Below are positions 50,338 through 58,671 of a stretch of DNA of 64,000 bases, piece by piece. Made by a program: the position numbers and the translations under genes. The stretch covers positions 155,496 through 219,495 of the forward strand of contig NZ_LZMC01000109.1 of assembly GCF_001668615.1 (NCBI RefSeq), given 5' to 3'. This DNA comes from Mycobacterium sp. 1274761.0 (GTDB taxonomy: Bacteria > Actinomycetota > Actinomycetes > Mycobacteriales > Mycobacteriaceae). Each line of letters begins with the position of its first letter. The stretch's first letter is position 1. Below the pieces are notes generated by a model that was given only the letters and a program-made list of their open reading frames with translations, was not told the origin of the DNA and did not search any database.

Positions 50338-50473
50338 GTCGGACTTCTCGCGCCGGGTTCTGCGCAGTGGCAGTTCCCGCTGCGCGATCACGACCCTCCT
50401 GCAGAAATGGGTGGAGCCGCCGCTCCTACACCCTGTAGTTGACGCTTTCGAGCCAGCTGGGACACTGGTGGCC

Positions 50474-51775
50474 ATGTCCGGCACTGACGTCTCTGCGAAG
50501 CTGTTCGCCGACGCGTGCGCCCTCATCCCCGGCGGCGTGAACTCGCCCGTGCGCGCCTTCTCCGCGGTCGGCGGCACGCCGCGGTTCATCACCTCGGCCG
50601 AGGGCTACTGGCTGACCGACGCCGACGACAACCGCTACATCGACCTGGTGTGCTCGTGGGGGCCAATGATCCTCGGCCACGCCCATCCCGCCGTCGTCGA
50701 GGCCGTCCAGCGCGCCGCACAAGGCGGCCTGTCGTTCGGAGCCCCCACTCCGGCCGAGAGCGAGCTCGCCGCCGAGATCATCGGCCGGGTCGCGCCCGTC
50801 GAGCGGCTGCGGTTCGTCAACTCCGGAACCGAGTCGACGATGAGCGCCATCCGGCTGGCCCGCGGGTTCACCGGCCGCGCCAAGATAGTCAAGTTCTCCG
50901 GGTGCTACCACGGCCACAGCGACGCGCTGCTCGCCGACGCCGGATCAGGTGTCGCGACACTCGGTCTGCCCGCCTCGCCCGGCGTCACCGGCGCGGCAAC
51001 CGCGGACACCATCGTCCTGCCGTACAACGATGCCGCGGCGGTCGAGGACGCGTTCGCGCGCTTCGGCGACGAGGTCGCCGCCGTCATCACCGAGGCCAGT
51101 GCAGGCAATATGGGCACCGTCCCACCGCTGCCCGGCTTCAACGCCGGGCTGCGCCGCATTACCGCCGAGCACGGGGCGTTGCTCATCATGGACGAGGTGA
51201 TGACGGGCTTTCGGGTCAGCCGATGCGGTTGGTACGGCATCGATGCCGTCGACGCGGACCTGTTCACGTTCGGCAAGGTGATGAGCGGCGGCCTGCCCGC
51301 GGCGGCGTTCGGCGGCCGCGCTGAGGTGATGGAGCGACTGGCCCCGCTCGGGCCGGTGTATCAGGCGGGCACACTGTCGGGTAATCCCGTCGCGATGGCC
51401 GCAGGCCTGGCGACATTGCGCGCCGCCGACGACGACGTGTACGCCAAGCTGGACACCAACGCCGACCGGCTGACCGATCTGTTGTCGGGTGCACTCGCTG
51501 ATGCCGGTGTGGCACACCGTATTTCGCGCGCAGGCAACATGCTTAGCTTGTTCTTCACCGACGATCCGGTGACAGACTTCGCCTCGGCCAAGGCCACCGA
51601 GACCTGGCGGTATCCGCCCTTCTTCCACGCATTGCTCGACGCGGGCATTTACCCGCCGTGCAGTGCATTCGAGACGTGGTTCGTCTCGGCCGCACTCGAC
51701 GACGCGGCGTTCGAGCGGATCGCCGCAGCGTTGCCGGGCGCAGCGCGTGCCGCAGCAGAGGCCCGGCAGCAATGA
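50474..51775 (+). CDS. hemL: Glutamate-1-semialdehyde 2,1-aminomutase HemL
   Basis: A 433-residue PLP enzyme that turns glutamate-1-semialdehyde into 5-aminolevulinate. The PLP lysine is Lys268 in LFTFGKVMSGGLPAAAFGG. PGGVNSPVRAF, FVNSGTESTMSAIRLARGFTGR and LIMDEVMTGFR are also clear. ATG 50474 is the usual start; the frame extends upstream without family similarity. It is separated from hemACDB but close by, and is coupled to the phosphatase gene by ATGA. Confidence 0.96.
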   Translation: MSGTDVSAKLFADACALIPGGVNSPVRAFSAVGGTPRFITSAEGYWLTDADDNRYIDLVCSWGPMILGHAHPAVVEAVQRAAQGGLSFGAPTPAESELAAEIIGRVAPVERLRFVNSGTESTMSAIRLARGFTGRAKIVKFSGCYHGHSDALLADAGSGVATLGLPASPGVTGAATADTIVLPYNDAAAVEDAFARFGDEVAAVITEASAGNMGTVPPLPGFNAGLRRITAEHGALLIMDEVMTGFRVSRCGWYGIDAVDADLFTFGKVMSGGLPAAAFGGRAEVMERLAPLGPVYQAGTLSGNPVAMAAGLATLRAADDDVYAKLDTNADRLTDLLSGALADAGVAHRISRAGNMLSLFFTDDPVTDFASAKATETWRYPPFFHALLDAGIYPPCSAFETWFVSAALDDAAFERIAAALPGAARAAAEARQQ

Positions 51776-52380
51776 CGGCGAAGACGGTCGTGCACGTGAT
51801 GCGGCACGGCGAGGTGTACAACCCGGACAAGATCCTCTACGGCCGCCTGCCCGATTACCACCTGTCGGAGCGGGGCAGGGACCAGGCGCGCGCGGTTGCA
51901 GGCTGGCTGGGCGACCGCGACATCGTCTACGTCGTCGCCTCGCCGCTGGAGCGCGCGCAAGAGACCGCGACCCCGATCGCCGAGCGGCTTGGCTTGCCGA
52001 TCGACACCGATGACGACCTGATCGAGTCGACCAACATCTTTCAGGGCCAGAGGGTTTCGCCCGGCGACGGCGCCCTCCGCGATCCCCGCAACTGGTGGCA
52101 TCTGCGCAACCCGCGCACGCCGTCGTGGGGTGAGCCGTACAAGGAGATCGCCGCACGCATGACAGCGGCGCTGCACCGCGCTCGCATCAAGGCGGCCGGC
52201 CACGAAGCAGTGTGCGTCAGCCATCAGCTTCCTGTCGAGACCCTGCGGCGGGCGGTGACGGGAAAGCCGTTGCACCACTTTCCGACCCGTCGGTTGTGCA
52301 ACCTTGCCTCGTTGACGTCGTTCTACTTCCACGGAGACACCTACGTCGGCTGGGGATATTCGGAGCTGGCAGGGCAGTGA
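51772..52380 (+). CDS. Histidine phosphatase family protein (Rv0525-like)
   Basis: A 202-residue phosphoglycerate-mutase-fold protein. Phospho-His in VHVMRHGEVYNP, second His in AVCVSHQLPVETLRRA, Arg in SPLERAQETATPIAERL. Substrate unknown. ATG 51772 overlaps the hemL stop, and its own stop overlaps the start of the thioredoxin-like gene. Position in the heme/cytochrome cluster is conserved in mycobacteria. Confidence 0.88.
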   Translation: MTAKTVVHVMRHGEVYNPDKILYGRLPDYHLSERGRDQARAVAGWLGDRDIVYVVASPLERAQETATPIAERLGLPIDTDDDLIESTNIFQGQRVSPGDGALRDPRNWWHLRNPRTPSWGEPYKEIAARMTAALHRARIKAAGHEAVCVSHQLPVETLRRAVTGKPLHHFPTRRLCNLASLTSFYFHGDTYVGWGYSELAGQ

Positions 52381-52973
52381 AGTGGTGGGCGGTCATCGCG
52401 GGTGCGGCGCTGGTCGCACTCGCTGGCTGCTCTACCGGTGACGACGCCGTCGCCCAAGGCGGCACCTTCGAGTTCGTGGCCCCCGGCGGCAAAACCGACA
52501 TCTTCTATGATCCGCCTGAAAGCCGCGGTCGCCCAGGAAAGTTAGCCGGTCCCGGCTTGACCGACCCCGCCAAGACCGTCTCGCTCGACGACTTCGCGGG
52601 CAAGGCCGTCGTCGTCAACGTCTGGGGTCAGTGGTGCGGCCCGTGCCGCGCGGAGATCGGTCAGCTGCAGAAGGTGTACGACGCCACCAAAGCCGACGGC
52701 GTGGCATTTCTGGGAATCGACGTCCGGGACAACAACCGTGACGCCGCCCGCGACTTCGTGACCGACCGCAATGTCACCTACCCGTCGATATACGACCCGT
52801 CGATGCGCACCATGATGGCCTTCGGCGGCAAGTATCCGACCACGGTCATCCCGTCGACGGTCGTGCTGGACCGCCAGCATCGGGTCGCGGCGGTGTTCCT
52901 GCGGGAACTGCTCGCGTCGGATTTGCAACCGGTCGTGGAGCGGGTGGCCGCCGAACCGGCCGCGAAGACATGA
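52377..52973 (+). CDS. Thioredoxin-like lipoprotein, ResA/TlpA type (Rv0526-like)
   Basis: A 198-residue exported thiol-disulphide protein. Lipobox LAGC with Cys18; redox site WCGPC with Cys87 and Cys90 in WGQWCGPCRAEIGQL; a cis-Pro near KYPTTVIPSTVVLD. It likely keeps the CxxCH haem sites of apocytochrome c reduced, fed by CcdA next door. GTG 52377 overlaps the previous stop. Confidence 0.9.
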   Translation: MKWWAVIAGAALVALAGCSTGDDAVAQGGTFEFVAPGGKTDIFYDPPESRGRPGKLAGPGLTDPAKTVSLDDFAGKAVVVNVWGQWCGPCRAEIGQLQKVYDATKADGVAFLGIDVRDNNRDAARDFVTDRNVTYPSIYDPSMRTMMAFGGKYPTTVIPSTVVLDRQHRVAAVFLRELLASDLQPVVERVAAEPAAKT

Positions 52974-53797
52974 CCGGTTTCGGTGAAATCGCCTCCGCCG
53001 GACCGCTTCTGGCGGCAATTGGTGTCTCGTTGCTTGCCGGGCTGGTGTCGTTTGCCTCGCCGTGCGTCGTGCCGCTGGTGCCCGGGTATCTGTCCTATCT
53101 CGCCGCGGTCGTCGGCGTCGAGGAACGCCCCGCTCACATACGCCCAGACCTACACATGGGCGAAGAAGTGCGAGAAGAATCCGCAAAAACGTCGATCTCG
53201 GCGCGGGCGGCACGTCTGCGAGTTGCCGGGGCGGCGCTGCTCTTCGTCGCCGGCTTCACTGCGGTGTTCATCCTCGGCACTGTCGCCGTGCTCGGCATGA
53301 CCGGCGCGCTGATCAGCAATCAGCTACTGCTGCAACGCATCGGCGGTGTGGTCACCATCCTGATGGGCCTGGTCTTCGTCGGGTTCATTCCGCTGCTGCA
53401 GCGGGACACGCGTTTCGCCCCCAGGCAGCTGTCGACGATCGGCGGTGCACCGCTGCTGGGCGCGGTGTTCGCGCTGGGCTGGACGCCGTGCCTCGGCCCG
53501 ACGCTGACGGGCGTCATCGCGGTCGCATCGGCCACCGACGGTGCCAACGTCGTCCGCGGTGTGCTGCTCGTCGTCGCATACTGCCTCGGGCTCGGAATTC
53601 CTTTCGTGCTCTTGGCCTTTGGTTCGTCGTGGGCCGTCGAAGGTCTGGGCTGGCTGCGGCGCCACACCCGGCAGATCCAGATTTTCGGCGGCGTGCTGTT
53701 GATCCTGGTCGGAACCGCGCTGGTGACAGGCGTCTGGAACGACTTCGTCTCCTGGGTACGTGACGCGTTCGTCAGCGACGTCAGGCTGCCGATATGA
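52970..53797 (+). CDS. ccdA: Cytochrome c biogenesis protein CcdA (DsbD membrane type)
   Basis: A 275-residue protein that carries electrons from cytoplasmic thioredoxin across the membrane. Six membrane segments; redox cysteines in FASPCVVPLVPGYLSYL and LGWTPCLGPTLTGVI. Loop 51-80 (EERPAHIRPDLHMGEEVREESAKTS region) is hydrophilic and variable. ATG 52970 overlaps the thioredoxin-like gene and its stop overlaps resB. Confidence 0.93.
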   Translation: MTGFGEIASAGPLLAAIGVSLLAGLVSFASPCVVPLVPGYLSYLAAVVGVEERPAHIRPDLHMGEEVREESAKTSISARAARLRVAGAALLFVAGFTAVFILGTVAVLGMTGALISNQLLLQRIGGVVTILMGLVFVGFIPLLQRDTRFAPRQLSTIGGAPLLGAVFALGWTPCLGPTLTGVIAVASATDGANVVRGVLLVVAYCLGLGIPFVLLAFGSSWAVEGLGWLRRHTRQIQIFGGVLLILVGTALVTGVWNDFVSWVRDAFVSDVRLPI

Positions 53798-55392
53798 GGC
53801 GCGCGTTCGCACTGGCGCGCAACACGTGGCGCACCCTGACGTCCATGGGCACCGCCCTGGTGCTGTTGTTCCTGCTGGCGCTCGCAGCGATCCCCGGCGC
53901 GCTGTTGCCACAGCGCAGCCTCAACGAAGCCAAGGTGGAGCAGTACATCGCCGAGCATCCGACGATCGGGCCGTGGCTGGATCGTCTGCAGGCCTTCGAG
54001 GTGTTCTCCAGCTTCTGGTTCACCGCGATCTACGCGCTGCTGTTCGTCTCGCTCGTCGGCTGCCTGACGCCGCGGCTCGCCGAGCACATCAAGAGCCTGC
54101 GGGCCACACCCGTCGCGGCCCCCCGCAATCTGGGCCGGCTGCCCAAGCATCACCACGCCGTGGTTGCGGGCGAACCCGACACCGTCGTGGAAGCGGTGTC
54201 GCACCGGCTGACGGGATGGCGACGCATCACCCGAACCGACGGCGACGCAACCGAAATCTCCGCCGAGAAAGGCTATTTGCGCGAGTTCGGCAACATCGTC
54301 TTCCACTTTGCGCTGCTCGGACTGCTCATCGCGGTGGCCGTCGGCAAGCTGTTCGGTTACGAGGGCAACGTCATCGTGATCGCCGACGGCGGGCCCGGCT
54401 TCTGTTCGGCGTCGCCTGCGGTCTTCGACTCCTTCCGGGCCGGCAACACCGTCGACGGTACCTCGCTGAGCCCGATCTGCCTGCGCGTCAACGACTTCGA
54501 CGCGCACTATCTGCCGTCTGGCCAGGCGCTGTCGTTCGCCGCGAACATCGACTATCAGGCCGGCACCGACCTCGACAGCGACACCTGGCGACCCTACCGG
54601 CTCAAGGTCAACGAGCCGCTGCGAATCGGGGGCGATCGGATCTATCTGCAGGGCCACGGTTACGCGCCGACGTTCACCGTCACTTTCCCCGGCGGGCAGA
54701 CCCGCACGCAGACACTGCAGTGGCGACCCGACGACCCGGTCACGCTGCTGTCTTCGGGGGTGATGCGATTCGACCCGCCGGGCGGGACGTATCCCGATGC
54801 CGACGAACGCCGCAAGCACCAGATCGCGATTCAAGGATTGTTCGCGCCGACAGAGTTCCTTCACGGCAAGCTTCTGTCGTCGAGCTTCCCGGCGCTCAAA
54901 GATCCCGCGGTGGCGATCGACATCTATCGCGGCGACGCCGGGCTGGACACCGGGCGCCCGCAGTCGCTGTTCGACCTCGACCCGCGGCTGATCGAGCAGA
55001 AGCGGCTCAACAAGGTGGCGCGGGTGAACCTGCGCGCCGGCGAGCAGACCCTGCTCGACGACGGCACGCAGGTGCGGTTCGACGGGGCGGTGCCGTTCAT
55101 CAACGTGCAGGTCTCCCACGATCCGGCGCAGGTGTGGGTGCTGGTTTCCGCGCTCACGATGATGGCGGGACTGCTGGTCTCCCTGATCGTGCGTCGGCGA
55201 CGGGTCTGGGTTCGGATCACACCCGCGGACGCGAGGAGCGTGGAACATCTGAGTGGTCCGGGTACGGTAAGCGTCGAGCTGGGCGGGCTGGCGCGCACCG
55301 ACAACTCCGGTTGGGGTGACGAGTTCGAGCGGTTGACGCATCGGCTGCTCGACGGTCTCGATACCGCAGAGCCGTCAAAAGAGAAGGTCTAG
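53794..55392 (+). CDS. resB: Cytochrome c maturation protein ResB (Ccs1)
   Basis: A 532-residue subunit of the System II cytochrome c haem lyase. Membrane helices: GTALVLLFLLALAAIPGALLPQ, FTAIYALLFVSLVGCL, FHFALLGLLIAVAVGKLFG, then a large exported domain, and a last helix VLVSALTMMAGLLVSLIV. ResB binds haem and apocytochrome with CcsB. It ends seven bases ahead of the 35-bp repeat array. The long open frame on the opposite strand is a GC-bias shadow. Confidence 0.93.
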   Translation: MRRAFALARNTWRTLTSMGTALVLLFLLALAAIPGALLPQRSLNEAKVEQYIAEHPTIGPWLDRLQAFEVFSSFWFTAIYALLFVSLVGCLTPRLAEHIKSLRATPVAAPRNLGRLPKHHHAVVAGEPDTVVEAVSHRLTGWRRITRTDGDATEISAEKGYLREFGNIVFHFALLGLLIAVAVGKLFGYEGNVIVIADGGPGFCSASPAVFDSFRAGNTVDGTSLSPICLRVNDFDAHYLPSGQALSFAANIDYQAGTDLDSDTWRPYRLKVNEPLRIGGDRIYLQGHGYAPTFTVTFPGGQTRTQTLQWRPDDPVTLLSSGVMRFDPPGGTYPDADERRKHQIAIQGLFAPTEFLHGKLLSSSFPALKDPAVAIDIYRGDAGLDTGRPQSLFDLDPRLIEQKRLNKVARVNLRAGEQTLLDDGTQVRFDGAVPFINVQVSHDPAQVWVLVSALTMMAGLLVSLIVRRRRVWVRITPADARSVEHLSGPGTVSVELGGLARTDNSGWGDEFERLTHRLLDGLDTAEPSKEKV

Positions 55393-55399
55393 GAAGCGC

Positions 55400-55552
55400 A
55401 TGAATACCCAGCGGGAAGCGAAGGCGGATCGCGCATGAATACCGAGCGAGAAGCGAAGGCGGATCGCGCATGAATACCGAGCGAGAAGCGAAGGCGGATC
55501 GCGCATGAATACCGAGCGGGAAGCGAAGGCGGATCGCGCATGAATACCGAGC
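55400..55552 (+). repeat. 35-bp tandem array of four ATGA-coupled 12-residue micro-ORFs leading into ccsB
   Basis: Four full 35-base units, then the first 13 bases of a fifth, which are the ccsB start. Each unit is an ORF that starts with ATG and ends in a TGA shared with the next ATG: 55400-55438 (MNTQREAKADRA), 55435-55473, 55470-55508 and 55505-55543 (all MNTEREAKADRA). ccsB itself begins MNTE at 55540. The period of 35 (36 minus 1) is what keeps every ATGA junction. Units differ by a single base at two positions (CAG/GAG, CGG/CGA). It likely arose by copying the start of ccsB and affects translation of ccsB after resB. Confidence 0.85.
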
Positions 55553-56574
55553 ACATCGATATTGGGCTGGCCCGTTACTCGGACTGGGCCTTCACGTCAT
55601 CGATCATCGTGCTGGTGATCGCGCTGTTGTTCCTGGCCGTCGAACTGGCGTACGCCCGCACCAGAAATGTCGTCCAGAAAGAACTCGTCAGCGTCGCGGC
55701 GCGCACGCGCGGGGGCACCTCCTACCCCGAGGACAGGGGGAGAGCAGATGGGTCCAGGGTGAGCGCCGACAGCGCCATCCCCGGCGTCGTCGACGACGTG
55801 CCGCGGCGCCCGTTCGACGAGCGCATCGGGCGGTCGGGGCTGGTCCTGGTCTACGCCGGTATCGCGCTGCTGTTCGGCTGCATCGTGCTGCGCGGCCTCG
55901 CAACCGAACGGGTGCCCTGGGGCAACATGTACGAGTTCATCAACTTGACCTGCTTCTCGGGACTGGTGGCGGGCGCGATCGTGTTGCGCCGGCCGCAGTA
56001 CCGCACGCTGTGGGTGTTCGTCTTGGTGCCGGTGCTGATCCTGCTCACCGTGTCGGGCCGCTGGCTGTACACCAACGCCGCACCCGTGATGCCCGCACTG
56101 CAGTCCTACTGGCTGCCCATCCACGTGTCGGTGGTCAGCCTCGGCTCGGGGGTGTTCCTCGTCGCGGGCGTGGTGAGCATCCTGTTCCTGGTCAAGATGT
56201 CCCCGCTGGGCGCTGCCGACGCCGACGGCGCCGTCGCCCGTATCGTCAACCGGCTGCCCGACGCCCAGACACTCGACCAGATTGCGTACCGCACAACGAT
56301 TTTCGCGTTCCCCGTGTTCGGCTTTGGCGTCATCTTCGGCGCGATCTGGGCCGAGGAGGCCTGGGGCCGCTACTGGGGCTGGGACCCCAAGGAGACCGTG
56401 TCGTTCATCGCGTGGGTGGTCTATGCCGCCTACCTGCACGCCCGGTCGACTGCGGGCTGGCGGGACAAGAAGGCGGCGTGGATCAACGTCGCCGGGTTCG
56501 TCGCGATGGTGTTCAACCTGTTCTTCATCAACCTCGTCACTGTCGGATTGCATTCGTATGCCGGCGTCGGCTGA
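55540..56574 (+). CDS. ccsB: Cytochrome c biogenesis protein CcsB (haem lyase channel subunit)
   Basis: A 344-residue membrane protein (CcsA/CcmF/CycK family). The WGWDPKE tryptophan-rich haem motif is in GRYWGWDPKETVSFIAWVVYAAYLH. Conserved His-containing segments include WLPIHVSVVSLGSG and LHARSTAG. It forms the haem exporter/ligase with ResB. Residues 54-74 (RTRGGTSYPEDRGRADGSR) look like an inserted, Gly/Arg-rich loop. Gene symbols differ: it is often called ccsA in other genomes. Both ends carry tandem duplications. Confidence 0.94.
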   Translation: MNTEHIDIGLARYSDWAFTSSIIVLVIALLFLAVELAYARTRNVVQKELVSVAARTRGGTSYPEDRGRADGSRVSADSAIPGVVDDVPRRPFDERIGRSGLVLVYAGIALLFGCIVLRGLATERVPWGNMYEFINLTCFSGLVAGAIVLRRPQYRTLWVFVLVPVLILLTVSGRWLYTNAAPVMPALQSYWLPIHVSVVSLGSGVFLVAGVVSILFLVKMSPLGAADADGAVARIVNRLPDAQTLDQIAYRTTIFAFPVFGFGVIFGAIWAEEAWGRYWGWDPKETVSFIAWVVYAAYLHARSTAGWRDKKAAWINVAGFVAMVFNLFFINLVTVGLHSYAGVG

Positions 56575-56634
56575 GCCGACAATCAGATAAGCGTCGGCTG
56601 AGCCGACAATCAGATAAGCGTCGGCTGAATAAGC
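56566..56634 (+). repeat. 27-bp tandem repeat copying the 3' end of ccsB, with hairpin
   Basis: Unit 1 (56566-56592), unit 2 (56593-56619, identical), and a third, shortened copy (56620-56634) that lacks 12 bases. Each unit begins GTCGGCTGA, the last two codons and stop of ccsB. GTCGGC-TGA-GCCGAC is a perfect 6-3-6 hairpin with the stop codon as loop, present twice. The period of 27 keeps the frame, so readthrough of the first stop would meet the next TGA nine codons on. It may act as terminator or 3' stabiliser. Confidence 0.8.
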
Positions 56635-56668
56635 ACCGCTGATCCGTCCAATGAGAAGGGGCTAGCCG

Positions 56669-57748
56669 TTGTCTGACCATTCATCGCCCGCCTTCCGATC
56701 GCAACAGCGGTTCACCGATCCGGCCAACGACGAGTCGCCGCCGAAGGAGTGGACCGACCCGACGCCACCGACGGGTATCCCGGTGAGCCGGCCCGCGGTC
56801 GCACACCAGCCTTACCCCGAGCTGTCGACGTCCGCGCTGCTCCGGCAGAACAAGCGGCCGCCCTCGGCGGGCTGGCGGCGGTGGCTTTACCTGGCCTCCG
56901 GCAAGACGATCAACCTGGGCGAAGGCCCGAAGGCCGTCCATCACAACAACCTTCTCGCCCAGGTGAACCGGCCGCTGGAGGGGTGCTACCGGATCGCGCT
57001 GCTGTCGCTGAAAGGTGGCGTCGGCAAGACGACCATCACCGCGACGCTGGGCGCGACGTTCGCGACCGTCCGCGGTGATCGTGTCGTCGCCGTCGACGCC
57101 AACCCCGACCGCGGGACGTTGAGCCAGAAAGTGCCGCTTGAGACGCCGGCCACCGTGCGCCATCTGCTGCGCGACGCCGAAGGCATCGAGCGCTACAGCG
57201 ACATCCGCCGCTACACGTCGCAGGGGCCCAGCCGGCTGGAGGTACTGGCCTCCGAGAGCGACCCGGCGGTGTCCGAGGCATTCAGCGCCGACGATTACAC
57301 GAGGACGCTGGAGGTGCTGGAGCGCTTCTACAGCCTGGTGCTCACCGATTGCGGAACGGGGCTGATGCATTCGGCGATGTCGGCGGTGCTGGCCAAGGCC
57401 GACGTGCTGATCGTCATCAGCTCCGGCTCCGTCGACGGCGCCCGCAGCGCGTCGGCGACACTGGACTGGCTCGACGCGCACGGCCACGAGGACATGGTGA
57501 AGAACTCGATCGCGGTCATCAACGCCGTGCGTCCGCGGTCGGGCAAGGTCGATATGAGCAAGGTCATCGACCACTTCTCCCGCCGGTGCCGCGCCGTGCG
57601 GCTGGTGCCGTTCGACCCGCATCTGGAAGAGGGCGCCGAGATCAGCCTGGAACGCCTACGGCGAGACACCCGCGAGGCGCTCATCGAGCTGGCCGCGGTG
57701 GTGGCCGACGGTTTTCCGAGCACCCGGCGGTCCAACGACCTCTACTGA
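56669..57748 (+). CDS. MinD/ParA-like ATPase (Rv0530-like)
   Basis: A 359-residue P-loop protein. The first about 105 residues are Pro-rich and charged, likely disordered. The deviant Walker A is SLKGGVGKTTITATLGATFA, followed by VVAVDANPDRGTLSQKV (switch) and YSLVLTDCGTGLMHSAM (Walker B region). It resembles the MinD-like ATPases linked to type VII secretion, but no ESX genes are near. TTG 56669 is the only reasonable start, with GAGAAGGGG upstream. Confidence 0.87.
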   Translation: MSDHSSPAFRSQQRFTDPANDESPPKEWTDPTPPTGIPVSRPAVAHQPYPELSTSALLRQNKRPPSAGWRRWLYLASGKTINLGEGPKAVHHNNLLAQVNRPLEGCYRIALLSLKGGVGKTTITATLGATFATVRGDRVVAVDANPDRGTLSQKVPLETPATVRHLLRDAEGIERYSDIRRYTSQGPSRLEVLASESDPAVSEAFSADDYTRTLEVLERFYSLVLTDCGTGLMHSAMSAVLAKADVLIVISSGSVDGARSASATLDWLDAHGHEDMVKNSIAVINAVRPRSGKVDMSKVIDHFSRRCRAVRLVPFDPHLEEGAEISLERLRRDTREALIELAAVVADGFPSTRRSNDLY

Positions 57749-57757
57749 CGAGCGCGC

Positions 57758-57922
57758 TTACTTGGGGCGGGGATTGTCACCGTGCCCGAGCCGGCGCAGG
57801 AAGTCGGGGTCGTCATCGGGGCCGATCGTGCGCGTCCGAGGCCGGCTGGCCGCGGCGCGCGTCAGCCGCCAGCCGGCATAAATCAGCACGGCCAAGACGA
57901 GAACGAGGAGCAGATAAGCCAA
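57758..57922 (-). CDS. Small membrane protein, 54 residues (Rv0530A-like)
   Basis: A short gene on the minus strand. AAGGAGG (57939-57933) precedes a TTG at 57922. The product is LAYLLLVLVLAVLIYAGW (one membrane helix), then RLTRAAASRPRTRTIGPDD and DDPDFLRRLGHGDNPRPK. The basic then acidic tail should face the cytoplasm. I recall a similar product next to Rv0530. Function unknown. Confidence 0.68.
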   Translation of the reverse strand: MAYLLLVLVLAVLIYAGWRLTRAAASRPRTRTIGPDDDPDFLRRLGHGDNPRPK

Positions 57923-57974
57923 CGCAGAAAAACCTCCTTGGTCTGAATATACGCGCCGTCGGTAGGCTCGGGCC

Positions 57975-58283
57975 GTGTCTGAGTCGCGCCCCGGATCCCG
58001 TCTCGTCTTCGATGTGCTGGCCTACACGCTGGCCCGAATTCTGCTCGTCGCTGTTTTAACCGCAGTGATCTTCGGCGGCGCGCATCTGCTGGGCGTGCGC
58101 GAATTTCCACTCGTGATCGCTTTGCTGTTCGCCATCGTGATCGCGCTGCCGCTCGGCATCTGGCTGTTCGCTCCGCTGCGTCGGCGTGCGACGGCGAGCA
58201 TCGCCGCGGTCGACGAGCGACGGCGTCAGGACCGAGAACAGCTTCAGGCGCGATTGCGTGGCGAGGACCCGTCCAAAGAGTGA
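57975..58283 (+). CDS. DUF4229 membrane protein (Rv0531-like)
   Basis: A 102-residue protein with two helices (VFDVLAYTLARILLVAVLTAVIFGGAHL and FPLVIALLFAIVIALPLGIWLF) and a charged coiled tail (RRRATASIAAVDERRRQDREQLQARLRG). DUF4229 has no assigned role. TAGGCT (57963-57968) six bases ahead of GTG 57975 predicts a leaderless transcript. Confidence 0.85.
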   Translation: MSESRPGSRLVFDVLAYTLARILLVAVLTAVIFGGAHLLGVREFPLVIALLFAIVIALPLGIWLFAPLRRRATASIAAVDERRRQDREQLQARLRGEDPSKE

Positions 58284-58414
58284 CCGGAGGCTAGCGGTAA
58301 TCGAGGACTCCCGCTGGCGGACAGTGCATCTGGTGGTTAGCGGTGACGACATCGCAATCGTCGTGCGCGATGTTTGAGGGCGTCAGATCCGCCACCACCG
58401 GAAGCAGTGATCTC

Positions 58415-58654
58415 ATGACGACACCAAAGCGCTCGATCGCAATGCTCTTGACCTCAGCGGTGACGGCACTTGCCATCACGCCCGCACCGATCGCGGCGGC
58501 CGCCCCGGCGGGTCCGGCGTGCGTTCAGGTTGCCCAACGGACGACGCAGTGCCAAACCAGCGGAAGTGCTCAAATCACTGCCGCGCCACCGCACGCCGAG
58601 AATCCCTTCGTTGGTCCGTACGATGTGTTGCTTCATCGCAACCATCGACGCTGA
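58415..58654 (+). CDS. Small secreted hypothetical protein
   Basis: A 79-residue frame. MTTPKRSIAMLLTSAVTALAITPAPIAAAAPAG is a good Sec signal peptide (cleavage after AAAA). The rest (ACVQVAQRTTQCQTSGSAQITAAPPHAENPFVGPYDVLL) is short, with two Cys that may pair. Similar exported peptides are common in mycobacteria. No partner gene is evident. Confidence 0.6.
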   Translation: MTTPKRSIAMLLTSAVTALAITPAPIAAAAPAGPACVQVAQRTTQCQTSGSAQITAAPPHAENPFVGPYDVLLHRNHRR

Positions 58655-58671
58655 CATGCGCGGCACCGGAA

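Noticed and set aside
53320..55341. Open frame of 673 codons on the minus strand across ccdA and resB
   Set aside because: Rich in Arg, His, Gln and Gly with no domain. It mirrors the codon pattern of two clear plus-strand genes, a known effect of high GC.
55400..55552. CRISPR-like repeats
   Set aside because: Units are contiguous 35-mers without spacers and no cas genes are near; they encode coupled micro-ORFs.
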